A stretch of DNA of 64,000 nucleotides from Heliophilum fasciatum (lineage in GTDB: Bacteria; Bacillota; Desulfitobacteriia; Heliobacteriales; Heliobacteriaceae): contig NZ_SLXT01000017.1 of the NCBI RefSeq assembly GCF_004341395.1, positions 1-64,000 of the forward strand, read 5' to 3'. Positions within the stretch are counted from its first letter, which is position 1. Each line of letters starts with the position of its first letter. The notes below the pieces were generated by a model. The model saw nothing but the letters and a program-made list of their open reading frames with translations, was not told the DNA's origin and made no database searches. This document shows positions 17,840 to 26,732 of the stretch, one piece after another. Made by a program: the position numbers and the translations under genes.

Positions 17840-18927
17840 TCAGCATCAATGAGCCGATGAAGCGGCGAGCCAATGAGGCCTTGGCGAAAGCCTGGGCCGG
17901 GGAGCGATTGACGCTCGATGACGGGGAAGCGCTGTTGGCCAGCGATGATTTGCTGGCCTTAGGTGCGGCGGCGCGCGAGGTGGCCCGGCGGCACCATCCG
18001 GATGAACGCATTACTTTTGTGATTGATCGTAATATTAACTACACGAACGTCTGCACAACGGGATGTCTTTTTTGTGCCTTTTACCGGCGTCCCGGCGATG
18101 CACAAGGGTATGTGTTGCCGGAAGATGTGATCATGCAAAAGATCAAAGAAACTGTGGCCGTTGGCGGCACACAGATCTTGATGCAAGGCGGCATTCATCC
18201 GGAACTTGATCTTACCTACTTTGAGCAGCTTCTGCGTGCGATCAAAGCGCGCTTTACGATTCATATTCACTCCTTTTCGCCGCCGGAGATTGCTGAATTA
18301 GCGGACCGGGAAGGGTTGCCGGTAGAGGAAGTGTTGGCCCGTTTGCATGCAGCGGGACTGGATTCGCTGCCCGGTGGCGGTGCAGAAATTTTGGTCGATC
18401 GTGTACGCCAAGCGATCAGTCCGCAAAAAATCAGTTGGCGCCGTTGGATGGATGTGATGCAAGCGGCGCACCGCCTGGGACTGAAGACGACGGCCACGAT
18501 GATGTTTGGTTCGATGGAAACGCTGCGGGAGCGCGTGTTGCACATGGTACGGGTCCGTGAGGCCCAAGAAGAAACGAAGGGTTTTACCGCGTTTATTCCT
18601 TGGAGTTTTCAGCCTAAGAACACTTCCTTGGAAGGAAATGCGTCGAGCGGTGTGGAATATCTAAAAACGCTCGCTGTATCTCGACTGATGTTGGATAATG
18701 TGCCGAACATTCAGGCTTCATGGGTAACCCAGGGAGCGAAGATGGCGCAAGTCGCTTTGGCTTTTGGTGCTAATGATTTTGGCGGAACCATGCTTGAGGA
18801 AAATGTTGTCCGTGCCGCCGGTGTGACCAATCGGGTACCTATGGAGGAAATTCTGCGGGCAATTCGTGATGCCGGCAAGGTACCGACGCAACGCGATACG
18901 CTCTACCGTATTCTCCGGGAGTTCTGA
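17836..18927 (+). CDS. mqnC: Cyclic dehypoxanthinyl futalosine synthase (radical SAM)
   Basis: Cyclises dehypoxanthine futalosine in the menaquinone pathway. 363 residues; the ATG overlaps the mqnA stop. The radical SAM motif is CTTGCLFC (about residues 72-79) after DRNINYTNV. Further pieces are QGGIHPEL, SLPGGGAEIL and WSFQPKNTSLEG. No mqnB (futalosine hydrolase) or mqnD is in the window. tatC follows 17 bases downstream. Confidence 0.93.
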   Translation: MISINEPMKRRANEALAKAWAGERLTLDDGEALLASDDLLALGAAAREVARRHHPDERITFVIDRNINYTNVCTTGCLFCAFYRRPGDAQGYVLPEDVIMQKIKETVAVGGTQILMQGGIHPELDLTYFEQLLRAIKARFTIHIHSFSPPEIAELADREGLPVEEVLARLHAAGLDSLPGGGAEILVDRVRQAISPQKISWRRWMDVMQAAHRLGLKTTATMMFGSMETLRERVLHMVRVREAQEETKGFTAFIPWSFQPKNTSLEGNASSGVEYLKTLAVSRLMLDNVPNIQASWVTQGAKMAQVALAFGANDFGGTMLEENVVRAAGVTNRVPMEEILRAIRDAGKVPTQRDTLYRILREF

Positions 18928-18944
18928 GGAGGCTTGTCGGGCTC

Positions 18945-19715
18945 ATGACCAATTCAAAAATCTTGCCAGGTACTGCGACGAATCCCGATGATCATGCCAT
19001 GCCGTTGATGGATCACTTAGAGGAACTCCGGAGCGTGTTGATCTTTTCCCTGGTGGCGTTGTTGCTCGGTGCGATCAGTGCCTATAACTTTCATCAGGAA
19101 TTGATCGCATTGTTGATTCGTCCTTTGACGGAACTGGAGATTAAACCCGTCATTGTCCGGGCGACAGAAGGTTTTTTTGCTGCCTTAAAAGTGTCTGCTT
19201 TTGCCGGTCTGGTGATTGCATCGCCGGCGATCCTCTGGAAAATCTGGTCCTTTATCGTTCCTGCCCTTTATTCCCATGAACGGCGCTATGTCTACATTTT
19301 TTTCCCCTTTTCCGTGCTGCTATTTTTGTCAGGTGTGGCTTTTTCGTATATGACCGTGTATCCGCTCGGTGTCAAGTTCTTGATCACCTTTGGTGATTTT
19401 ACGCCGATGATTTCGATCAGTGAATTTCTGGGTTTTGCCTTAACCTTTATATTACCCTTTGGTATCATTTTTCAACTGCCGGTGATCTTAATTTTTCTGG
19501 CGCGGATGGGCTTGATCACCCACCAATTGCTGGCAAAGTATCGCCAGTATGCGTTGTTGGCGATGTTTGTCATCGCTGCGGTGATTACGCCGACACCGGA
19601 TATTGTGACCCAAACCTTGATGGCCTTGCCGATGTATTTGTTGTATGAGATCAGTATCTGGATGATCCGTTTGATTCGGCCGAAAAAAAAGACGTTGCCG
19701 GAAGATCGTGCATAG
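18945..19715 (+). CDS. tatC: Sec-independent protein translocase TatC
   Basis: Core receptor of the twin-arginine export pathway. 256 residues with six predicted membrane helices. The family N-terminal motif PLMDHLEELRSVL is at about residues 20-32, and the cytoplasmic/periplasmic loop phrases FFAALKVSAFAGL and PALYSHERRYVY are present. GAGGAGG is 13 bases before the ATG, which is rather far, so a slightly later start is possible. No tatA is nearby. A likely client is the SRRTFF protein at 6387-7811. Confidence 0.93.
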   Translation: MTNSKILPGTATNPDDHAMPLMDHLEELRSVLIFSLVALLLGAISAYNFHQELIALLIRPLTELEIKPVIVRATEGFFAALKVSAFAGLVIASPAILWKIWSFIVPALYSHERRYVYIFFPFSVLLFLSGVAFSYMTVYPLGVKFLITFGDFTPMISISEFLGFALTFILPFGIIFQLPVILIFLARMGLITHQLLAKYRQYALLAMFVIAAVITPTPDIVTQTLMALPMYLLYEISIWMIRLIRPKKKTLPEDRA

Positions 19716-19841
19716 TGTAGAAACGGGCGCAAAAAACAGCCGGACTGTCTCATTTACTTTGGGTTTTTCTTCGCAAGCACGGTGGTTGTGCCGACGCCGA
19801 GAGGGTTTTTATGCCGACTCATGGTAAAGGAGGGGATTAGA

Positions 19842-20462
19842 ATGCGCCTTTTTTTTGCTATCACATTGCCGGAAACGGTAACCAAAGCATTGACCGATCT
19901 GCAGTGGCGGGTACGGTTTCAACTGAAGCGAGGCAACTATACGCAGCCCGATAACTTCCATATTACTGTTGCCTTTTTGGGCGAGCAACCGGACGATGTG
20001 CCGGACTTGCTTATTCCCCCCCTAAATGCCCTGGCCAAATACACATCCCCTTTTTCGTTGACCCTTGACGGAATGGGGCGTTTTGGTTATGGCAATCCTT
20101 TTCGTGCCCTCTGGATGGGGGTTCAAGGTGAACGGACGCGGCTCAATTATCTTCAGGAAACCGTAAGTATGATCTGTGAAGTTTTAGGCTATCCCACGGA
20201 AGAGCGTCATTATCGGCCCCACGTGACATTAGTGCGCCATGCGGTTTTTCCGCCTAATACGGAAGAAGTGATGACCTGGACCATTCCCCGGAATAAAGCA
20301 ACCTTTAAAGTAAATCACTTTGTATTGATGGAAAGTGTGACGCAGCATGGTCGCGTGGTTTATCGCCCTGTCCATACGTTTCACTTCGGGTTACCCGAAT
20401 CGGCACGTATTCTCATGCCCGGCCCAACCATCAACGCCGGGACCGATGAGCGAGATGTATGA
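19842..20462 (+). CDS. thpR: RNA 2',3'-cyclic phosphodiesterase (ThpR/LigT)
   Basis: 206 residues from ATG 19842, preceded by a strong AAAGGAGGGG; the frame upstream of this is not needed. It belongs to the 2H phosphoesterase family: both HxT/S motifs are present (HITVAFLG, about 44-51, and HVTLVRH, about 126-132). Family members hydrolyse 2',3'-cyclic phosphates of RNA or reversibly ligate 2'-5' RNA ends. The physiological role is unclear, and nothing in the neighbourhood ties it to quinone or heme genes. Confidence 0.9.
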   Translation: MRLFFAITLPETVTKALTDLQWRVRFQLKRGNYTQPDNFHITVAFLGEQPDDVPDLLIPPLNALAKYTSPFSLTLDGMGRFGYGNPFRALWMGVQGERTRLNYLQETVSMICEVLGYPTEERHYRPHVTLVRHAVFPPNTEEVMTWTIPRNKATFKVNHFVLMESVTQHGRVVYRPVHTFHFGLPESARILMPGPTINAGTDERDV

Positions 20463-20505
20463 GTTTAACACTTGAGGTAGGAATTACACTGGGTATAAGC
20501 CTTTC

Positions 20506-20535
20506 TTTACAGGGCACGGCTCATTATGCGATAAT
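20506..20535 (+). promoter_or_regulatory. Possible promoter for hepT
   Basis: TTTACA (20506-20511), 18-base spacer, GATAAT (20530-20535). It lies just before a hairpin, so the hairpin would be in the hepT leader if this promoter is used. Confidence 0.45.
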
Positions 20536-20551
20536 AGCAACAAAGTTTTCG

Positions 20552-20579
20552 GGGGCACGTCCCAAAGACGTGCCTCTTT
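20552..20579 (+). terminator. Terminator-like hairpin between thpR and hepT
   Basis: GGCACGTC (20554-20561) pairs perfectly with GACGTGCC (20567-20574), followed by TCTTT. It either ends the mqn-tatC-thpR transcript or acts as an attenuator in the hepT leader. Confidence 0.65.
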
Positions 20580-20616
20580 AATGATCATCTTTACTTTACC
20601 GTAAGCAGGTGACGGC

Positions 20617-21579
20617 ATGTCTTTTCAGCTTTTCCGGGAAATTCAGGCAGACTTAGCGCGTGTGGAAAAAGAATTAAGCAACTACATGGATACGGACCAC
20701 CCGACGTTAACGGCTGCTTCCGGACACCTTTTGTATGCCGGAGGAAAACGGTTACGACCGGCTTTTGTCCTGCTGGCGGGGCGCTTCCACAACTATTCCT
20801 TTGAGCGGTTGTTACCGCTGGCGGTAACCATGGAAATGATCCACATGGCCACCTTGGTTCATGATGATGTGATCGACGAATCAGAAACACGCCGGGGGAC
20901 GCCCACGGTGCGTGCTCGCTGGGGGAACCGGGTTTCCATGCACGCCGGTGATCACCTTTTTGCCCGGTCGCTGCTGTTGATCGCGGAGATGAATAATCCA
21001 ATCATCGCCCGCGTCTTGGCCGAAACTAGCGTGGAGATGTGTGAAGGCGAGATTCAGCAAATGGCGACGGCCTTTGATGTGGAACAAAATTTTCGTGACT
21101 ATCTGTACCGGATCAAGCGCAAAACGGCGCTTTTGCTTTCGGCATCCTGTCAACTCGGTGCCGTCGCTGTTGATGCTCCACCCTATATGATTCGGGCGCT
21201 CAAGTGGTATGGGTATCATTTGGGGATGGCTTTTCAGGTGACCGATGATATCCTCGATCTGGAGGCTGACGAAGCCAAACTGGGCAAACCGATTGGTTCC
21301 GATTTACGGCAAGGAATCATGACCCTGCCGGTGCTGGAAGCGATTGCGCAAGTACAAGATCCCAAATTAAAAACGTTGCTGGCCAAACAAGAAAAATCCG
21401 AGCGGGAAGTACAAGAGGCGATCCGCATCATCAAACAAACCGATGCGATTGCGCGGAGCCATCGGGTAGCCCAACTGTATCTAGCCAAAGCCAAGGCAGA
21501 ACTGTCTCGATTGCCCAACATACCGGCCCGTGACTCGATGGCGATGATTGCTGATTTTATTGGCCGTCGTTCCTATTGA
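20617..21579 (+). CDS. hepT: Polyprenyl diphosphate synthase (heptaprenyl-type catalytic subunit)
   Basis: Catalytic chain-elongating prenyltransferase that should make the isoprenoid tail of menaquinone. 320 residues from ATG 20617. Both Asp-rich motifs are intact: HDDVIDES (about 87-94) and DDILDLEAD (about 209-217), plus the GGKRLRPA substrate loop (about 46-53). I use hepT because of the HepS-like gene at 13074 and the quinone genes between them; product chain length cannot be read from sequence alone. Confidence 0.88.
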   Translation: MSFQLFREIQADLARVEKELSNYMDTDHPTLTAASGHLLYAGGKRLRPAFVLLAGRFHNYSFERLLPLAVTMEMIHMATLVHDDVIDESETRRGTPTVRARWGNRVSMHAGDHLFARSLLLIAEMNNPIIARVLAETSVEMCEGEIQQMATAFDVEQNFRDYLYRIKRKTALLLSASCQLGAVAVDAPPYMIRALKWYGYHLGMAFQVTDDILDLEADEAKLGKPIGSDLRQGIMTLPVLEAIAQVQDPKLKTLLAKQEKSEREVQEAIRIIKQTDAIARSHRVAQLYLAKAKAELSRLPNIPARDSMAMIADFIGRRSY

Positions 21580-21652
21580 TCAACCCATAATGTGAGATAA
21601 GTCCTGTTTTCCGTTGTAAGGGCCGTGCTAAAATGGCGAAGGAGTGAATGAC

Positions 21653-23008
21653 TTGTCGAACCAAACATGGACCGATCGTGCTTGGAATTTTTTCAGCTCT
21701 ATGAAACTTGGCTTGATTCTCTTGCTGGTGATTGCCGTAGCGGCTATCGCCGGCACCGTGATTCCACAGAATCAACCGCCTCAGGCTTACGGTTCTTCTT
21801 ATGAGTTATATGATGCCCTTGGCTTAACTGACATGTATCATACCTGGTGGTTTTTAGTGCTCTTGGCGCTTTTGTCTATGAACCTGCTGGTTTGTTCCGT
21901 TCACCGCTTTGGTGCCTTACAGCGTCAATTCAGTGCTTTGCCGGCCGCTAAAAAAGCGGAAGACTTGCGCAGTCTGGCTACGAAAGCGACCAGTGTTCAA
22001 CCGGGATCGGTCGATGCGGTAGCAGCGACGATCGCTACGCGCTGGCAGCAGGCAGGCTATCGTGTTCAACGCCAAAGTGATGGTGAGACGCAACTGATTG
22101 CCGCCGACAAAGGCCGTTGGGGTATCTGGGGTTCCTTAATTACGCACCTGGGGATGCTCGTGTTGCTGGCCGGTGCCGTTGTCAGTACATACATGTCAAC
22201 GGAAGATCAAGCGCCCTTGGAAGTGGGCCAACAAGTGGCACTGTCGGAACTGGGAGGACTTTTAGGTGCGCCGTCCAATGTGGCGATCCAAGTCAAAGAT
22301 TTTAAAACGATCTACCGCGAAGACGGAACGATCCAGGATTGGCTCAGTACCTTGACGGTGCTGAAAGACGGTCAGGAACAACTTACCCAGACGATTGAAG
22401 TGAACCAGCCCCTCTACTATGAAGGTTATAAATTCTATCAGGCTTTTTACGGTGCCAACATGGTGACTCATGTTACCGGCCCGAACGGAGAAAGCCGGGA
22501 TGTGCGTTTGGAAGAAGGCGAAGCCGTTCAGGTACCTGGCACGAAGCTGGCCGTTATGCTCTATCGTTATGTGCCTGATTTTGATCCGGCCATCGCGCCC
22601 CAAACGAAATCGAATGAGCCGAATAACCCACGCGTCATCTATGTGGTCTATGAAGGCATGAAGCAGATTGACGTCGGTGCCGCACAGATCGGTGTACCGG
22701 AGACTTTGCCCGGTGGAGCCACCCTGGGCATCGTGAGCCATCGTCCCTATACTGGTTTGTTGATCCGACAAGATCCTGGTGTCAATATCGTCTGGCTCGG
22801 TTGCGCGATCCTGCTGGTGGGGATGGGACTTTCCTTTTACTTGCCCTACCGACGGATTTGGGCAGCGATAGAACCAAAGGGTGCTCAAGCGACCATCGCT
22901 TGGGCCGGGATTTCGCCCAAAAACAAAGTCGCTTTTGTAGATGAATTTCATCGCTTGACGGAAACAAAACCGGACGTAGCAAAGGAGAACGACGATGGGC
23001 TGGAGTGA
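21653..23008 (+). CDS. resB: Cytochrome c biogenesis protein ResB (Ccs1)
   Basis: Part of System II heme delivery and attachment for c-type cytochromes, acting on the outer face of the membrane. About 451 residues. A TTG at 21653 is chosen because AAGGAG lies 8 bases before it; a GTG at 21644 overlaps that site. There are three membrane helices near the N-terminus (first at about 15-37), a large external domain (about 200-375) and a final helix at about 380-400. It overlaps resC by 14 bases. Confidence 0.92.
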   Translation: MSNQTWTDRAWNFFSSMKLGLILLLVIAVAAIAGTVIPQNQPPQAYGSSYELYDALGLTDMYHTWWFLVLLALLSMNLLVCSVHRFGALQRQFSALPAAKKAEDLRSLATKATSVQPGSVDAVAATIATRWQQAGYRVQRQSDGETQLIAADKGRWGIWGSLITHLGMLVLLAGAVVSTYMSTEDQAPLEVGQQVALSELGGLLGAPSNVAIQVKDFKTIYREDGTIQDWLSTLTVLKDGQEQLTQTIEVNQPLYYEGYKFYQAFYGANMVTHVTGPNGESRDVRLEEGEAVQVPGTKLAVMLYRYVPDFDPAIAPQTKSNEPNNPRVIYVVYEGMKQIDVGAAQIGVPETLPGGATLGIVSHRPYTGLLIRQDPGVNIVWLGCAILLVGMGLSFYLPYRRIWAAIEPKGAQATIAWAGISPKNKVAFVDEFHRLTETKPDVAKENDDGLE

Positions 23009-23840
23009 AAATCTGCTTTTTTATTTGACATTTGCTCTTTATGGTATTGCGTCATTGCTTTATGTATCTTACTTGGCTTTGCGTAAGCCCTATCTGGCGC
23101 AAAGCGGGTACTGGATCACGGTGGCTGCAGTTACAACGAATACAGCCGCCCTGGTATTGCGCTACTTGATCGCCGGCTACTTGCCCTTGACGAACGGCTA
23201 TGAGTTCTTGCTGGCCTTTTCCTGGGGGATTGCGGCCACTTATCTAATTGCCGAGCGCTATTACCGCATTCCTTTGGCCGGTGCTTTTGTCGTCCCTGTG
23301 GCTTGGCTGATTTTAGCGTACGTGGCGATGCTGATGGACCCGGTATCGCGGGCCAGTCGTCCGCTCATGCCGGCATTGCAATCGAATTGGCTGACCTATC
23401 ACGTGATCACGGCCATGGTGGCCTATGGTGCCTTTGCTTTTTCCTTTGGTGTCGGTGTTATGTACTTATGGAAAAAAAGCGCCATCAAATCAGGGCGCAC
23501 AACCGGTATCGGCGCACACTTGCCGTCGCCGGAACGTCTTGATGAGATCGGCTATCGCTTGATTGCAGCAGTCGGTTTTCCCCTGTTGACCCTTTGTATC
23601 ATCACCGGCGCGATCTGGGCGGAATTTGCTTGGGGTCGCTACTGGGCTTGGGATCCCAAAGAGACGTGGTCAGCGATTACTTGGTTAATTTATGCCGCCT
23701 ATCTGCATGCGCGCCATACCTTTGGGTGGCGTGGTAACCGTGCTGCATGGATGGCCATTATCGGTTTTATGGCGGTGTTGTTTACTTTCTTTGGCGTCAA
23801 CTATTTTCTCACTGGTTTGCACGCCTATGCGAAAAGCTGA
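22995..23840 (+). CDS. resC: Cytochrome c biogenesis protein ResC (CcsA), heme-handling
   Basis: Partner of ResB in System II cytochrome c maturation. 281 residues with about eight membrane helices. The tryptophan-rich heme-binding WWD motif is present as WGRYWAWDPKETWS (about 215-228), with conserved histidines in nearby loops (LTYHVITA; YLHARHTF). It starts inside the end of resB and is followed 15 bases later by the siroheme/heme genes, so heme synthesis and heme attachment are probably co-expressed. Confidence 0.94.
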   Translation: MGWSENLLFYLTFALYGIASLLYVSYLALRKPYLAQSGYWITVAAVTTNTAALVLRYLIAGYLPLTNGYEFLLAFSWGIAATYLIAERYYRIPLAGAFVVPVAWLILAYVAMLMDPVSRASRPLMPALQSNWLTYHVITAMVAYGAFAFSFGVGVMYLWKKSAIKSGRTTGIGAHLPSPERLDEIGYRLIAAVGFPLLTLCIITGAIWAEFAWGRYWAWDPKETWSAITWLIYAAYLHARHTFGWRGNRAAWMAIIGFMAVLFTFFGVNYFLTGLHAYAKS

Positions 23841-23855
23841 GGAGGCGAAACCGTT

Positions 23856-24488
23856 TTGTATCCGTTGATGCTGAAATTAGAAGGTCAACCTTGCCTGGTC
23901 GTCGGCGGTGGTACGATTGCGGAGCGAAAAATTGCTTCGTTGCTGGAGCATGGTGGACGTGTCCTGGTGATCACACCGGAAGCTTCCGATAAGATTCACC
24001 GGTGGGCTGAGAACGGTGAGGTTCGCTTGCTGCAGCGAACCTACCGGGAAGGTGACGCGGTTGGCCATTTTCTGGTTGTCGCCGCGACGAATGTCCCCGA
24101 TGTTAACGCTTCGGTGGCTCGTGACTGTCAACAGCGCAATATTCTCATCAATGCCGTCGACAACCAAGAGTTAAGCAACTTTTTTGTACCGGCCAGTGTG
24201 CGTCGAGGTGATCTGACGATCGCCATCTCCACAGGCGGTGCCAGCCCGGCCGTAGCCAAGCGCATTCGCCGGGAGATCGAAGGTGTCTTCGGCGAAGAAT
24301 ATGCGGATTTTCTTAAAATCATGGCCGAACTGCGTGAGCAAGTATTGCGTGATGTTCCCGATCCCGCACGGCGTAAAGCGATATTTGATCGGCTGGCTGA
24401 TGCAGGTTTACTGGCACTGCTCAAAGCAGGTGACCACCAAACGGTAAAGGAGCGAATTGCTCAGTGTTTATCTTTGTCGTCGGATTAA
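23856..24488 (+). CDS. sirC: Precorrin-2 dehydrogenase / sirohydrochlorin ferrochelatase (Met8p/SirC type)
   Basis: Oxidises precorrin-2 to sirohydrochlorin with NAD and may also insert iron to give siroheme, the precursor used by the AHB heme route. 210 residues from TTG 23856, with GAGGAGG 11 bases upstream. It has the NAD loop VVGGGTIAERK (about 15-25), the AISTGGASPAVAKRIR segment (about 126-141) that is characteristic of the family, and the small C-terminal domain. The end overlaps hemA by 25 bases. No separate sirohydrochlorin chelatase (CbiX/SirB) is in the window, so this protein may do both steps. Confidence 0.9.
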   Translation: MYPLMLKLEGQPCLVVGGGTIAERKIASLLEHGGRVLVITPEASDKIHRWAENGEVRLLQRTYREGDAVGHFLVVAATNVPDVNASVARDCQQRNILINAVDNQELSNFFVPASVRRGDLTIAISTGGASPAVAKRIRREIEGVFGEEYADFLKIMAELREQVLRDVPDPARRKAIFDRLADAGLLALLKAGDHQTVKERIAQCLSLSSD

Positions 24489-25759
24489 ATCACAAATCAG
24501 CGCCCGTCGAAATTCGCGAGCAGCTTACCTTTTCGGAATCGACGATCGGCAAAGCCTTGGATCTGCTGTACAGTGAACCAGGGATTACCGGTTGTGCGAT
24601 CTTATCGACATGCAACCGTACCGAGATCTACGGCTCGACGACGGATATCGAAAAAGGCTTGGCTGCTGTGCGGCGCTTTGTAACGAAAATGGGGCCGCTG
24701 GCGATCGAGAACTTCGCCAACTATTTTTATACCCATACCCTTTATGATGCGATTCGCCATCTCTTTCGTGTAGCTTCCGGACTGGATTCAATGGTGCTCG
24801 GTGAAACACAGATCCTCGGGCAGGTGCGCCGGGCTTACCAACTGGCCACTGAGCATGGCGTATCGAACAGTGTTGTTAACACTTGGTTTCAACAAGCCAT
24901 CACGGTGGGTAAGCGGGTGCGTACCGAAACCGGTATTGATCAGCATGCCGTGTCCACCTCCTATACAGCGGTTGAACTGGCCCGGCAAGTGTTTAACGAT
25001 CTCAACGGCAAAACAGCCTTGATTCTTGGGGCCGGTAAAATGAGCGAATTGACGTTGACCCACCTGATTGCCAATGGCGTTTCGACAGTCCTGGTGGCCA
25101 ATCGCTCTTTCCAGAGAGCGGAAGAACTGGCCGGACGTTGCGGCGGGGAAGCCATCCACTTTGATAAGCTTGAAGAACGCATGCATGAGGCTGACATCGT
25201 GATTTCCTGTACGGCGGCTACGCACTATGTGATCCGCCGGGATATGGTGGAGCGGGTAATGGCCACGCGGAAGGAACGGCCGATTTTCTTTATTGATATC
25301 GCTGTTCCTCGCGACATAGAGCCCTCGGTAGGTACCGTTGGCGGTGTTCATCTTTTTGACATTGATGATTTGCAAAATGTTATCGATCAGAATTTAGCTG
25401 AGCGCAGCAAAGCAGCGGCGCTAGCAGAAGTGATCATCGATCAAGAGATTAACGATTTTCTTAAATGGCTCAACTCCCTTTTTGTCGTGCCGACCATCGT
25501 GGCTTTGAAAGCCAAAGGTGAAGAAGTCCGCAAAAAAGAGCTGGAGCGCGTTCTCGGACGCATGAAGGACCTTCCTGAAAAAGACCAAAAAACGATCAGC
25601 GCCTTGGCCTCATCGATTGTCAACCAATTGCTGCACGATCCGATTACCCAAATCCGGCATTACGCCGCTTCTCCCGATGGACATTTGTACTCGGAGATTT
25701 TGCAAAACCTCTTTGGTTTAGCCATTTCCGGACAACGTGCCAAAGGCAAAAGCGAGTAA
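24464..25759 (+). CDS. hemA: Glutamyl-tRNA reductase
   Basis: First committed step of C5-pathway tetrapyrrole synthesis: reduces Glu-tRNA to glutamate-1-semialdehyde with NADPH. 431 residues; the GTG at 24464 lies within the end of the preceding gene. The catalytic cysteine sits in LSTCNRTEIY (about 47-56). It also has GLDSMVLGETQILGQV, an NADP loop (LILGAGKMSE) and a C-terminal dimerisation domain. The downstream partner HemL is at the other end of the cluster (33072). Confidence 0.95.
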   Translation: MFIFVVGLNHKSAPVEIREQLTFSESTIGKALDLLYSEPGITGCAILSTCNRTEIYGSTTDIEKGLAAVRRFVTKMGPLAIENFANYFYTHTLYDAIRHLFRVASGLDSMVLGETQILGQVRRAYQLATEHGVSNSVVNTWFQQAITVGKRVRTETGIDQHAVSTSYTAVELARQVFNDLNGKTALILGAGKMSELTLTHLIANGVSTVLVANRSFQRAEELAGRCGGEAIHFDKLEERMHEADIVISCTAATHYVIRRDMVERVMATRKERPIFFIDIAVPRDIEPSVGTVGGVHLFDIDDLQNVIDQNLAERSKAAALAEVIIDQEINDFLKWLNSLFVVPTIVALKAKGEEVRKKELERVLGRMKDLPEKDQKTISALASSIVNQLLHDPITQIRHYAASPDGHLYSEILQNLFGLAISGQRAKGKSE

Positions 25760-25784
25760 TTTATAAAACAAGGAGCCACTTGTC

Positions 25785-26732
25785 ATGACTGAAATCAATC
25801 GCCCCATCGTCATCGGCACCCGCGACAGCGCCCTGGCCCTCTGGCAAACCCATTGGGTTTTGGAACAACTGCAAGCTCGTTTTCCGGAGCAGCGCTTTGA
25901 AATCAAAGCGATCAAAACCAAAGGGGACAAGATCCTCGACGTCGCCCTCGCTAAAATCGGTGATAAAGGCCTTTTCACCAAAGAGCTGGAAGTGGCGATG
26001 CTGGAAGGCGAAGTGGACATGGCTGTGCATTCGCTGAAAGATCTCCCCACGCAACTGCCTGAAGGTCTGACCGTCGGTGCCATGTGCATCCGTGAAGACT
26101 ACCGGGATGTACTCATCGGTCGTACGGCCCGCACCTTGGCGGAACTGAAGCCAGGCGCACGAGTCGGCACGGCCAGCTTGCGCCGCAAATCGCAGATCTG
26201 GAAAGTTCGCCCCGATCTCGAACTGCTCGATATCCGCGGCAACCTGCAGACGCGGATGCGCAAGATGGAAGAACAAGATTTAGACGGTATCATTCTCGCG
26301 GCGGCTGGCGTCCTGCGGCTCGGTTGGGCTGACAAGATCACCCAGTACATCGATGAGGATGTTTGTTTACCGGCCGTCGGCCAGGGTTCAGTGGGCATCG
26401 AAATCCGTGACGGAGACGAAGCCATTGCCCGCGTCGTCGGCGCCCTCAACCACAAGGATACTGCCGATTGCATTACGGCAGAACGCGCGTTGATGCGCAC
26501 CTTGGAAGGGGGATGCCAAGTACCCATCGGTGCCCTGGGCAAACTCGGCGAAGACGACAGCTTAACCCTGCATGGTGTGGTTGCTTCGCTGGACGGTCGC
26601 GAGATTTGCCGCGATCAAGTTACCGGTCACAGAAGCGAGGCGGCCGATCTCGGTCATCGCCTGGCCGATATCCTCATCGCCAAGGGAGCCGCAGAAATTC
26701 TAAAAGCTGTAAGACAGGAGTCGTGCAACTGA
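25785..26732 (+). CDS. hemC: Hydroxymethylbilane synthase (porphobilinogen deaminase)
   Basis: Condenses four porphobilinogens into hydroxymethylbilane. 315 residues from ATG 25785 (AAGGAG upstream). Signatures include GTRDSALALWQT, VHSLKDLPTQLP and the dipyrromethane-binding cysteine in GGCQVPIGA (about residue 243). Its stop overlaps the next start (TGATG). From here onward codons become strongly biased to C in the third position compared with hemA. Confidence 0.95.
   Translation: MTEINRPIVIGTRDSALALWQTHWVLEQLQARFPEQRFEIKAIKTKGDKILDVALAKIGDKGLFTKELEVAMLEGEVDMAVHSLKDLPTQLPEGLTVGAMCIREDYRDVLIGRTARTLAELKPGARVGTASLRRKSQIWKVRPDLELLDIRGNLQTRMRKMEEQDLDGIILAAAGVLRLGWADKITQYIDEDVCLPAVGQGSVGIEIRDGDEAIARVVGALNHKDTADCITAERALMRTLEGGCQVPIGALGKLGEDDSLTLHGVVASLDGREICRDQVTGHRSEAADLGHRLADILIAKGAAEILKAVRQESCN

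Noticed and set aside
22262-22951. A 229-codon minus-strand frame opposite resB
   Set aside because: It is rich in His/Arg/Asp in the way typical of antisense frames, and resB accounts for the region.
26468-26731. An 88-codon upstream extension of the cobA-hemD frame
   Set aside because: It overlaps the conserved end of hemC in another frame, and the real ATG at 26732 begins the CobA fold directly.
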